Shown in pieces: positions 32,992 to 41,175 of a stretch of DNA of 64,000 nucleotides. The stretch comes from Sphingomonas sp. CROZ-RG-20F-R02-07 (GTDB taxonomy: Bacteria > Pseudomonadota > Alphaproteobacteria > Sphingomonadales > Sphingomonadaceae), in contig NZ_JAKNQJ010000001.1 of assembly GCF_022662335.1 (NCBI RefSeq), forward strand, positions 620,001 through 684,000, read 5' to 3'. Every line of letters begins with the position of its first letter. Positions within the stretch are counted from its first letter, which is position 1. Position numbers and translations under genes: made by a program. Below the pieces are notes generated by a model, which saw nothing but the letters and a program-made list of their open reading frames with translations, ran no database searches and had not been told where the DNA came from.

Positions 32992-35900
32992 ATGACCGCC
33001 ACCGATTTCGCCGACGTGCAGCAGCACGCAGCCCCCGATACCAAGCGCGAGGCCTCGATCGCCGCCGCACCTGCGCTCCGCCCGCAGGAGCCTTATGCGC
33101 GCGACGAACTGCTCCACGAGATCTTCGATGGCGTGGCGCGCGCGAACCACGCGTCGGTCGCACTCCAGTTGCTCGGCGCGGACGACGAATATGGCCGCCG
33201 GGATCACTGGACCTATGGCGACCTACGCCAGCGCAGCCTGGGGCTCGCGCATCACCTGCGCGGGCTCGGCATCGGGCGCGGCGACCGCGTCGTCATCTGC
33301 CTGCCGCGCGGGCTCGATCAATATATGGCGATCCTCGGCGTGTTGTGGACGGGGGCGGCCTATGTGCCGGTCGACTGGGGCTACCCCGCCGACCGGATCG
33401 ATTATATCGTGGGCGACAGCGGCGCGGCGTTGACGCTCACGCTGTCCGATCGCGTGGCCACGATCCCCGGTGCGACGCTCGCGATCGACGCCGCACTCGG
33501 CGATATCGCAGCGGAACTGCCCGAGGGGCTGACGCGGGCCGACACCGGGTCGGAACCGGACGATCTGGCGTACATCATCTACACCTCGGGCACGACCGGC
33601 CGCCCCAAGGGGGTGATGATCCGGCACCGCAACGCATGCCATCTCGTCCGCTGCGAAAGCGCGATCCTGGCGCTGGAGCCGAGCGACATCTGCTTCGGCG
33701 GGTTCAGCCTTGCCTTCGACATGTCGGTCGAGACGATGTGGACCGCGTTCTTCGTCGGCGCGCGCGTGATCGTGCCGACCGAGGCGCTGGCCAGCAGCGG
33801 GCCCGACATCGCCGTCGCGCTGGACGCCGCGGGCGTTACCATCTGGCACGTCGTGCCCTCGCTGCTCGCGCTGGTCGAGCATCCCTTGCCCAGCCTCCGC
33901 TTGCTGAACATGGGCGGCGAGGCCTGCCCGCCCGAACTGCCGCGGCGCCTCGCCCGGCCCGGGCTGCGGCTGCTCAACACCTATGGCCCGACTGAGACGA
34001 CGGTCACCGCGACTTGGACCGAGCTTCAGCCCGGCCAGCGGATCACGATCGGCAAGCCGCTTCCCGGCTATACCGCGTGGATCATCGACGAGGCGCTGCA
34101 GCCGGTACCGGCGGGCCAGGAGGGCGAGTTGATCCTCGGCGGCCCCGGCGTCGGCGCCGGCTATGTCAACCGGCCCGACCTCACCGCCGAAAAGTTCGTC
34201 ATGACGCCGTTCGATGGGCTGTCGGGCGTGCCCGAGCCGGTCTATCGATCGGGCGATCTCGTCCGGCTCGATGCCGCGGGCGACATCGATTTCGTCGGCC
34301 GGATCGACACGCAGGTGAAGATCCGCGGCTTCCGCGTCGAACTCGCCGAGATCGAGTCGGTCATCGGCGAATGGCCGGGCGTCGCGCAGACGGTCGTCCA
34401 GCTGTTCCGCGACGATGACGGCGCCGAATTCCTGGCCGCCTTCCTGCTGCCGCGCGGCGACGAGGCGATCGATCTCGCCGGACTGCGCGACCGCGTGAAG
34501 GAACGCCTACCGGGCTATATGCGCCCCGCCGCCTATCAGCTCCTCCAGGCGTTCCCCACCCTGCCTGCCTCGGGCAAAGTCGATCGCAAGGCGCTCGTCC
34601 GCCCGCAGGTGGAGGCGAGCGCCGATCATGTCGTGGTCGCGCCCTCCACGCCAATGGAGGCGAAGCTCCACGCGATCTGGGCCGCCGCCTTTTCGCCGCA
34701 ACCCGTCTCGGTGACGGACGATCTGTTCGACGATCTGGGCGGCCATTCGCTGAAGGCCGCGCGGCTCGTATCGTCGGCGCGCAAGGTGTCGGGCCTGGAA
34801 GGCCTGTCGCTGGAGGATCTCTACGCCGCCCCCACGATCCGCGCGCTGGCGCTGCGGATCGGTGGTGCGGCGCCCGTCGCGGTGCTGGACGAGACGAGCT
34901 TCCCGCGCGTCGGCGCCTGGACGCGGCGGCTGTGCGTCGCCGCGCAGACCGTCGCGCTGCTGCCGATCTTCGCGCTGGCGGGGCTGCAATGGTTCTTCCC
35001 CTATGTCGCCTATACCTGGCTGGCGGCGACCATGCCGCGGCTGGAGGCGCTGGCGATCAGCGGGCTGTCGTTCGTGCTGATCCCGATCGCGGCGATGCTG
35101 CTGTCGATCGCGGTCAAGTGGATCGTGATCGGCCGCTACAAGGCGGGCGATTATCCGCTTTGGGGCGGCTATTACTTCCGCTGGTGGCTGGTGCGCCGCG
35201 TGATCGGCGCCACCGCCACGCCTTATCTGGCGGGCACGCCGATGATCCGCGGCTATTACCGGATGCTGGGTGCGAAGATCGGGCGCGGAGTCCATATCGG
35301 CACGGGCATCATCGATGCGGCGGACCTCATCTCAGCGGGTGACGAGTCGATCATCAGCGATCAGGCGGTGCTGGCGACGAGCGCGGTGGAGCGCGGGCTG
35401 CTGCGGCTCGGCACCGCGACGATCGGCGCGGGCGCGTTCGTCGGATCGATGGCGGTAATCGGACGCGATGCGGCGCTGGGCGACGGCGCGGCGCTCGACG
35501 AGTTGTCGTCGCTCGCCGCCGGCGCCACGATCCCGGCGGGCGAACGCTGGGCCGGATCGCCCGCGCATCGGAGCGATCATGCGCCGAACCATGCCGACAC
35601 GCCGCCCGCCGGCGCGCGCGGGATCGGTCCGGCGATCGGGCTGTTCGTCGGCGCGCTGTTGCTGCCCCTCGTCGCCATCCTGCCGATCGCGCCCGGGCTG
35701 ATCGCGCTGATCGAGATCGACTGGGCGACGGCGGGCTATACCTATGAGCTGCTCGCGCCACTGCTGGCGGCCACCTATGTCATCATGATGTGCGTGCTGA
35801 CGGTGGCGGCGAAACGGCTGATCCTCGGCAAGGTGCGGCCCGGCGCCTATCCGCTGCGAAGCTGGTTCTATGTCCGCTACTGGTTCGTGCAGCAGGTCAA

Positions 35901-37023
35901 CGATCTGGCGCTCCGCCTGCTTCACCCGATCTTCGCCACGCTCTACGTGATCCCCTGGTATCGCGCGCTGGGCGTGAAGATCGGGCGGCGTGCGGAGATC
36001 TCGACGGCAAGCGCGATCGTGCCCGATCTGGTCGAGATCGGGGCGGAGAGCTTCATCGCCGATTCGGTGATCTTCGGCGCGGCGCGGATCGGCCGCGGCA
36101 CGATCAATCTCGCGCATACCCGGATCGGCCGGCGCAGCTTCATCGGCAATTCCGCCCTGCTGCCCACCGGCACCGCGATCGGCGACGAGGTGCTGATCGG
36201 CGTGCTCTCCAAGCCGCCCGCCGACCCGGCCCAGGCGCTCGAGCCCGGCAGCACCTGGTTCGGATCACCGCCGCTCCAACTGCCCGTGCGCCAGGTGAGC
36301 ACGATGTTCGACGAGGGCGCGCGGTTCAATCCGTCACGCCGGCTGATCGCCACGCGGCTGGCGATCGAGGCGGTGCGGATGACGCTGTCGCTCACCGTCT
36401 TCCTCGCGCTGTTCAGTCTGTTGCTCTCGGTGGTGGGCGATATCAGCGACATGGATCATGGCGGGTTGTTGATCGTGGCGAGCTTCCCGTTCCTCTATGT
36501 CGGGTTCGCGCTGGCGTGCGGTGCGTTCGTGCTGGCGCTGAAATGGATCGTCATGGGCCGCTACCGCGTCACCACGGCGCCGCTGTGGAGCACCTTCGTG
36601 TGGCGTACCGAGCTGGTAACCGCGACCTATGAGAATCTGGCGGTGCCGAACCTGCTGGAGCCGCTGCGCGGCACGCCCTGGCTGCCGCTGTATCTGCGGC
36701 TGATGGGCGCGAAGATCGGCAAGCGCTGCTATATCGATACCACCGATCTGACCGAACATGATCTCGTCCATGTCGGCGACGATGTGGCGCTGAACGACTT
36801 CGCCGGGCTGCAGACGCATCTGTTCGAAGACCGCGTGATGAAGGTCGGTGCGATCCGGGTCGGCGACCGAGCGACGATCGGATCGCTCGCGATCGTCCTC
36901 TACGACGCGGAGCTGGGCGCGGACGCGCAGCTCGGCGATCTGTCGGTGGTTATGAAGGGCGAGACGCTGCCGGCGGGCACGAGCTGGGAGGGCAGCCCCG
37001 CGCAGATCGCCGCTGCGGGGTGA
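32992..37023 (+). CDS. Pls-type nonribosomal peptide synthetase (A-T-membrane, three LbH domains)
   Basis: A 1343-residue membrane enzyme. Residues about 40-545 form an adenylation domain: YIIYTSGTTGRPKGVM near 194, LNTYGPTETTVTATW, YRSGDLVRLD, GRIDTQVKIRGFRVELAEIE and PASGKVDRKAL with the catalytic Lys. A carrier domain follows with Ser586 in DDLGGHSLKAAR. Then three repeats each consist of two helices (about 646/687, 877/919, 1129/1158), an aromatic linker (YYFRWWLVRR, FYVRYWFVQQ, FVWRTELVTA) and a left-handed-helix acyltransferase-like domain beginning Y-R-LGAKIG. This is the architecture of epsilon-poly-L-lysine synthetase (Pls) and PosA-type enzymes, which join amino acids without a condensation domain. 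ATG 32992 follows AGGAG. The product is unknown. Confidence 0.92.
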   Translation: MTATDFADVQQHAAPDTKREASIAAAPALRPQEPYARDELLHEIFDGVARANHASVALQLLGADDEYGRRDHWTYGDLRQRSLGLAHHLRGLGIGRGDRVVICLPRGLDQYMAILGVLWTGAAYVPVDWGYPADRIDYIVGDSGAALTLTLSDRVATIPGATLAIDAALGDIAAELPEGLTRADTGSEPDDLAYIIYTSGTTGRPKGVMIRHRNACHLVRCESAILALEPSDICFGGFSLAFDMSVETMWTAFFVGARVIVPTEALASSGPDIAVALDAAGVTIWHVVPSLLALVEHPLPSLRLLNMGGEACPPELPRRLARPGLRLLNTYGPTETTVTATWTELQPGQRITIGKPLPGYTAWIIDEALQPVPAGQEGELILGGPGVGAGYVNRPDLTAEKFVMTPFDGLSGVPEPVYRSGDLVRLDAAGDIDFVGRIDTQVKIRGFRVELAEIESVIGEWPGVAQTVVQLFRDDDGAEFLAAFLLPRGDEAIDLAGLRDRVKERLPGYMRPAAYQLLQAFPTLPASGKVDRKALVRPQVEASADHVVVAPSTPMEAKLHAIWAAAFSPQPVSVTDDLFDDLGGHSLKAARLVSSARKVSGLEGLSLEDLYAAPTIRALALRIGGAAPVAVLDETSFPRVGAWTRRLCVAAQTVALLPIFALAGLQWFFPYVAYTWLAATMPRLEALAISGLSFVLIPIAAMLLSIAVKWIVIGRYKAGDYPLWGGYYFRWWLVRRVIGATATPYLAGTPMIRGYYRMLGAKIGRGVHIGTGIIDAADLISAGDESIISDQAVLATSAVERGLLRLGTATIGAGAFVGSMAVIGRDAALGDGAALDELSSLAAGATIPAGERWAGSPAHRSDHAPNHADTPPAGARGIGPAIGLFVGALLLPLVAILPIAPGLIALIEIDWATAGYTYELLAPLLAATYVIMMCVLTVAAKRLILGKVRPGAYPLRSWFYVRYWFVQQVNDLALRLLHPIFATLYVIPWYRALGVKIGRRAEISTASAIVPDLVEIGAESFIADSVIFGAARIGRGTINLAHTRIGRRSFIGNSALLPTGTAIGDEVLIGVLSKPPADPAQALEPGSTWFGSPPLQLPVRQVSTMFDEGARFNPSRRLIATRLAIEAVRMTLSLTVFLALFSLLLSVVGDISDMDHGGLLIVASFPFLYVGFALACGAFVLALKWIVMGRYRVTTAPLWSTFVWRTELVTATYENLAVPNLLEPLRGTPWLPLYLRLMGAKIGKRCYIDTTDLTEHDLVHVGDDVALNDFAGLQTHLFEDRVMKVGAIRVGDRATIGSLAIVLYDAELGADAQLGDLSVVMKGETLPAGTSWEGSPAQIAAAG

Positions 37024-37691
37024 TCCCCGTCTGGCATGACGGGCCGCTCGCCACGCTCGTTCCCGGTCGCGGCCTCGTGGTCTGGAGCGTGGCAACGCGT
37101 ACCGATCCGGGCATCGTGCCCAGCGCCGAGGATCTGTCCGACGCGGCGCGGGTGACGGACGGCGCCGGGCGGCTCGCCAGGCGACTGCTGGCACGCGCAC
37201 TGGTGAGGCACGTCGCCGGGTGTGCGTCGGATGCCGTGACGATCCGCCGCGACGCGCATGGCGCACCCATCGTCGTCGCGCCCGCCGGCTGGTTCGTGAG
37301 CCTGTCCGGGCGCAGTGATCGGGCCCTGATCGGCGTCGCCCGCGTGCCGGTCGGCGTTGATCGCGAACCGCTGGCCTGTGGTGACGTCCCATGGGACATG
37401 TTGACGCCCGACGAGGCGGCGTCGCTTCAGGCGCTTCCGCCAGGTTCACAGTCCGCGGCCTGGCTGACCCGCTGGACGATCAAGGAAGCGCACGCCAAGC
37501 TCGTCGGCGAACCACGGCGAATCGCTCCCGAGGCGGTCGCGACGCATGTCGACCAAGCCGGCCATGGCGGCGCGACGTTCGAGGGGCGGTCCGGGAGCTG
37601 GACGCGGATCGCGTATCGCGGGGTGGAAACCGTCGCGATCTGGCAGGATGGGGTGCGTGGCGGCCTCGCATCGCCTAATGGCGCGACATGA
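37020..37691 (+). CDS. 4'-phosphopantetheinyl transferase (Sfp/EntD type)
   Basis: A 223-residue enzyme starting at GTG 37020, which overlaps the synthetase stop (GTGA). Sfp-type motifs appear in order: RRDAHGAPIV (the substrate-side G-x-P segment), FVSLSGRSDRALIGVA, VGVDREP with a magnesium-binding Asp and Glu, and LTRWTIKEAHAKLVGE (W-x-x-KEA-x-x-K). The His usual in the S-x-S-H motif is replaced by Gly-Arg, a mild divergence. It should attach phosphopantetheine to Ser586 of the adjacent synthetase. Strict coupling argues for a dedicated partner rather than a housekeeping enzyme. Confidence 0.85.
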   Translation: MIPVWHDGPLATLVPGRGLVVWSVATRTDPGIVPSAEDLSDAARVTDGAGRLARRLLARALVRHVAGCASDAVTIRRDAHGAPIVVAPAGWFVSLSGRSDRALIGVARVPVGVDREPLACGDVPWDMLTPDEAASLQALPPGSQSAAWLTRWTIKEAHAKLVGEPRRIAPEAVATHVDQAGHGGATFEGRSGSWTRIAYRGVETVAIWQDGVRGGLASPNGAT

Positions 37692-38218
37692 CCCGCATCG
37701 ATATTTGCCCCTATGTCGAGTCCGATCGCGCGGCGGCGCTCGCGATCTTCGATTCCAATCTTCCCGAATATTTCGGACCCGGCGAACGCGAATGGTTCGG
37801 CGATTCGCTCGACGAGCTCGACGGCCCCGCCTTCGTCGTCACCGTGGACGGCACGCCTGCCGCGTTCGGCGGGTATGAAATCTGGGACTATTATGACAAG
37901 GCGCTGCTCTGCTGGGGCATGGCGGCGCGAGCGCATCACAAGAGCGGGCTTGGCCGCCTATTGCTCTTCGAACGTCTGCTGCGGATCGCGCGCGAGGATT
38001 CACCGCGCACCCGCTACGTCACGGTCGATACGTCGCCACTCGTGTCGCCCTTTTTCCAGCATTGTGGGTTCGAACTGAGCAGCGTCTGGCCCGGCGGTTA
38101 TCGCTCGGGGCTCGACATGCACGAGCTCCGCTACGACCTGTCGGCCACGACGGAGGCAGCGCTGGTCGCCGCGCGCGATGCGGCATGGGCGCGGGCCGAA
38201 AGCCGGCTCGCGCCCTGA
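37688..38218 (+). CDS. GNAT-family N-acetyltransferase
   Basis: A 176-residue acetyltransferase. The acetyl-CoA pyrophosphate loop is KSGLGRLLLFERLLRIA (R/Q-x-x-G-x-G/A pattern), preceded by CWGMAARAHH and followed by YVTVDTSPLVSPFFQHCGF, which closes the GNAT fold. The ATG at 37688 overlaps the transferase stop by four bases. It is thus the third gene of a coupled NRPS operon and may acetylate the free amine of the peptide product, either to finish it or to protect the producer, as in several antibiotic operons. That role is inferred from position only. Confidence 0.85.
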   Translation: MTRIDICPYVESDRAAALAIFDSNLPEYFGPGEREWFGDSLDELDGPAFVVTVDGTPAAFGGYEIWDYYDKALLCWGMAARAHHKSGLGRLLLFERLLRIAREDSPRTRYVTVDTSPLVSPFFQHCGFELSSVWPGGYRSGLDMHELRYDLSATTEAALVAARDAAWARAESRLAP

Positions 38219-38222
38219 TCGC

Positions 38223-38630
38223 TTACCAGAAGTCCGCAGGGTTCGGGCTCGGCGCGTTGCACGCTGCCGGGTGGCCCTTGTGGCAAGCCTCGACCTGCGC
38301 GCGCCAAGCCATCATGGCATCGGCATAGGCGCGCTGCTGGTGCGCATAGACGCGTGCGTCGTTGGCGGCGATGCGATGGTTCGCCATCACTGCCTGGCGG
38401 TATGCCGCCATGTCCTGATCCGCGCTGCCCTGGACCGCGGCGTTGACCGCGTCCGTCGCGGCGGCCTGTTGCTGGCTCTGCGCCGCGGAGACGGCATTGG
38501 CCGCTGCCACGCCGGGCGCGCCGGCGGGCTGGGCATGACCCGTATTGTCGGTGTCGCTGACCTGCTGCGCGATCGCGCCGGTGGAGAGTAGGGCGGCCGA
38601 TGCGAGGCCGAGAAGAAAGATGCTTTTCAT
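38223..38630 (-). CDS. small secreted Ala/Gln-rich protein, stress-promoter controlled
   Basis: A 135-residue protein with signal peptide MKSIFLLGLASAALLSTGAIA. The mature part is rich in Ala and Gln (AAQSQQQAAATDAVNAAV), lacks membrane segments and has one Cys pair near the C-terminus (EACHKGHPAACNAP). No family recognised; similar small secreted proteins occur in sphingomonads. AGGA precedes the ATG at 38630; another ATG at 38639 is possible. An EcfG-type promoter lies just upstream, so expression in the general stress response is likely. It is convergent with the acetyltransferase gene, with four bases between stops. Confidence 0.8.
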   Translation of the reverse strand: MKSIFLLGLASAALLSTGAIAQQVSDTDNTGHAQPAGAPGVAAANAVSAAQSQQQAAATDAVNAAVQGSADQDMAAYRQAVMANHRIAANDARVYAHQQRAYADAMMAWRAQVEACHKGHPAACNAPSPNPADFW

Positions 38631-38663
38631 GATCGCCATCCTGTGTTGATCCATGTCGCGCCA

Positions 38664-38689
38664 AACGGCCGAACCGGCCTTAGCGTTCC
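38664..38689 (-). promoter_or_regulatory. EcfG-type general stress promoter
   Basis: On the minus strand GGAAC (38689-38685) and CGTT (38667-38664) are separated by exactly 17 bases, the consensus of the alphaproteobacterial general-stress sigma factor EcfG. The -10 element ends 34 bases before the start codon of the small secreted protein, so the position is right. Confidence 0.8.
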
Positions 38690-38692
38690 GGA

Positions 38693-39988
38693 TCACGCCA
38701 TGGCGTCGAGTAGCGTGTCGAGCTTCACACTGGCGAAGGTCGCGAAATTGTCGGCGACGCCATAAGGGAGCAGCAGCGTGCGATCGTGAACCAGCGCGCC
38801 GCAGCTATAGACGACGTTCGGCACATAGCCATCGCGTTCCTTGGGGCTGGGATGGACCAGGGGCAGCGTCATCCGCTTCAGCACCTTGGACGGATCGTCC
38901 TTGTCGAGCAGTGCCGCCCCCATGCAATAGGTGCGCACCGTGCCGACGCCGTGGGTGAGCACCAGCCAGCCCTCTTCGATCTCGATCGGCGAGCCGCAAT
39001 TGCCCATCTGGACGAACTCCCACGGCCATTTGGGCGTGATGAGCTTCTCGCCCGTTTCCCAGGTGTAGAGATCGTCGGACATGAGCAGCCAGACATTCTC
39101 GTTGTCCTGCCGCCCCAGCATCGCATAGCGACCACCGATCTTGCGCGGAAACAGCGCCATGCCCTTGGACTGCGCGGCGGCACCCTTCAGCGCCCGCATC
39201 TCGAAATTGCGGAAATCCTGCGCGTGCAGCATTTCGGACCGCGCGGCGCTGCCGCTGAACGCGGTGTAGGTGCCGAGATAATGGACCTCGCCGTCATCCT
39301 CCACGAAGCGGACCATGCGCAGATCCTCGATCCCCTGCCGCTGGCTCGGCGTCACCGGGAACAACACCGTCTCCGACGGATCCTCGCTGCCCTCGCAGCG
39401 GATGCAGACGACGGTATCCTCGCCATCGCCGTTCGCCGCCAGGATCTGCGGCGCGACGACCGTGTCGCTGACACGGTCGATCGTCACCGTTCCGTCGGCC
39501 GACCAGACACCCGTGCGGAAGGTGACCGATGAGACATGGCCCTCGCCGATCCCGCGCAGCGACATCGCAAAGCGAAGAGCGCCCTCGGGAACGCCGGACT
39601 GGTCGGTGGCGGGAACGATGCTCGGGTTGAACAGCGCCGCCGCTTCGAACGAATATTCCTCGGTGAAATAGGCACCGATCAGCAGCTTGTGATCGCGGTC
39701 CAGCGTGTCGGGATCGATCGTCAGCCCCTGCACCTCGTCGAAGCGGCGAAGCAACACCGCCTCGACATGGCGGTGGCGGCTGTTGAGCGCCCCCACGACT
39801 CGCTCGAGCTCGAACGCCAGATCCGCCGCGTCCAGCGTCATGACGCGATCGACGATCCGCTGGGCACGGCTATGCCCCTCCACGCGGAAGCCGTCCGGAT
39901 CGGACAGATCGAACGGCCGAAGCACCGTGCGCGACGGATCAGGGCGAAGGATCACTTCGAGATGGGTCATGATGTCGGTGCCGGGCAT
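38693..39988 (-). CDS. glycoside hydrolase family 130 (glycoside phosphorylase-like) protein
   Basis: A 431-residue protein with a five-bladed-propeller-like sequence. Landmarks of GH130 are FEAAALFNPSIVP near residue 113, QGIEDLRMVRFVEDDGEVHY (the Asp in the ED-R motif) and SPKERDGYVPNVVYSCGAL near the end. Family members phosphorolyse beta-mannosides such as mannosyl-glucose or mannan oligosaccharides, and a few hydrolyse them. AGGAG stands before ATG 39988. No signal peptide, so it acts on imported oligosaccharides. It lies downstream of an aldo/keto reductase gene and an MFS gene on the same strand. Confidence 0.85.
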   Translation of the reverse strand: MPGTDIMTHLEVILRPDPSRTVLRPFDLSDPDGFRVEGHSRAQRIVDRVMTLDAADLAFELERVVGALNSRHRHVEAVLLRRFDEVQGLTIDPDTLDRDHKLLIGAYFTEEYSFEAAALFNPSIVPATDQSGVPEGALRFAMSLRGIGEGHVSSVTFRTGVWSADGTVTIDRVSDTVVAPQILAANGDGEDTVVCIRCEGSEDPSETVLFPVTPSQRQGIEDLRMVRFVEDDGEVHYLGTYTAFSGSAARSEMLHAQDFRNFEMRALKGAAAQSKGMALFPRKIGGRYAMLGRQDNENVWLLMSDDLYTWETGEKLITPKWPWEFVQMGNCGSPIEIEEGWLVLTHGVGTVRTYCMGAALLDKDDPSKVLKRMTLPLVHPSPKERDGYVPNVVYSCGALVHDRTLLLPYGVADNFATFASVKLDTLLDAMA

Positions 39989-40028
39989 GCGCGCTCCTGC
40001 AGGAATGAGGCGGATCGAAACGGATGGT

Positions 40029-41072
40029 TCAGTCGCGGCGTCCGGTCGCGAGCTGATCGCGGCGGCCCTGACCCTGCCGCTCGAACATCCAGCCGGGATA
40101 TTCGGGTGGCAAGGCGCTCACCGCGTCGAGCGTGGCCAGATCGTCCGCAGAGAGGACCAGATCAACCGCGCCCAGATTGTCGACGAGCTGCTCGGGCTTG
40201 TTCGCGCCCACGATTACGCTCGTCACCGCCTTCTGATGGAGCAGCCAGGCCAGCGCCACCTGCGCCACCGAAGCGCCGTGCGCCTCTGCGATGGGACGGA
40301 TCGCGTCGATCACGTCGAAGCCGCGATCCTTGTTCACCGGCGGGAAGTCGAACGCCGCGCGACGCCCTTCCCCGCCCTGCTGATCGCGCGCATATTTGCC
40401 CGAGAGGAAGCCGCCCGCGAGCGGGCTCCAGACCATCAGGCCGACGCCTTCGGACGCCATCATCGGCACGAGTTCGCGCTCCAGATCGCGCCCGGCGATG
40501 GTGTAATAGGCCTGGAGCGAAGCGAAGCGGTGAAGACCCAGCCGTTCGGAGATGCCCAGCGCCTTGGTAATCTGCCACGCCGCCCAGTTGGAGACGCCAA
40601 TATAGCGGACATGGCCATGTTCGACGAGCGTATCGAGCGCCCGCAGCGTCTCCTCGATTGGAGTCGCATCGTCGAAGCCGTGGAGCTGGTAGAGATCGAT
40701 ATGATCGAGCTGGAGCCGCTTGAGGCTTGCCTTGCAGGCGTCGATCAAGTGATAGCGGCTGGACCCGCGGCCGTTCTGGCCCGGCGCCATCTGGCCGAAC
40801 GCCTTGGTAGCCACCACGATCTCGTTCCGGGAGATGCCGAGATTCTTCAGCGCCTGCCCGGTGATATCCTCCGACGCCCCTTCCGAATAGACGTTCGCGG
40901 TGTCGAGGAAGTTGATGCCGCCGTCGATAGCGGACTTCACCAGCGCGTCGGCCTGATCCTGGCCGAGCGTGCCGATCTTGCTCCACATCTCGCCCTTGCC
41001 GCCGAACGTCATCGTGCCAAGGCAGAGTTCGGACACGAACAGGCCGGTGCGGCCAAGGGTCTTGTAGCGCAT
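40029..41072 (-). CDS. aldo/keto reductase
   Basis: A 347-residue NADPH-dependent oxidoreductase of the AKR superfamily. The catalytic tetrad is visible: Asp in INFLDTANVYSEG, Tyr in the same segment, Lys in VVATKAFGQ and His in LYQLHGFDD. The NADP-binding end is AVTSVIVGANKPEQLVDNL. It resembles the AKR11/12-like bacterial group acting on sugars and aldehydes. It lies 40 bases upstream of the GH130 gene, and the MFS gene ends 103 bases upstream, so the three may form a transcript. Physiological substrate unknown. Confidence 0.9.
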   Translation of the reverse strand: MRYKTLGRTGLFVSELCLGTMTFGGKGEMWSKIGTLGQDQADALVKSAIDGGINFLDTANVYSEGASEDITGQALKNLGISRNEIVVATKAFGQMAPGQNGRGSSRYHLIDACKASLKRLQLDHIDLYQLHGFDDATPIEETLRALDTLVEHGHVRYIGVSNWAAWQITKALGISERLGLHRFASLQAYYTIAGRDLERELVPMMASEGVGLMVWSPLAGGFLSGKYARDQQGGEGRRAAFDFPPVNKDRGFDVIDAIRPIAEAHGASVAQVALAWLLHQKAVTSVIVGANKPEQLVDNLGAVDLVLSADDLATLDAVSALPPEYPGWMFERQGQGRRDQLATGRRD

Positions 41073-41175
41073 GATGGTTCCTCGCGACGTGCAGGTTGCG
41101 AGCGCTCAACGCGCGGACGGGAAGAAGGTCCTCGGGGGGCGCAGCCCGCGCACCCTTTTTGGCTACGGCCGCCGA

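Noticed and set aside
41073-41175. Terminator between the MFS and aldo/keto reductase genes
   Set aside because: GC-rich self-complementarity exists but no clean stem could be drawn.
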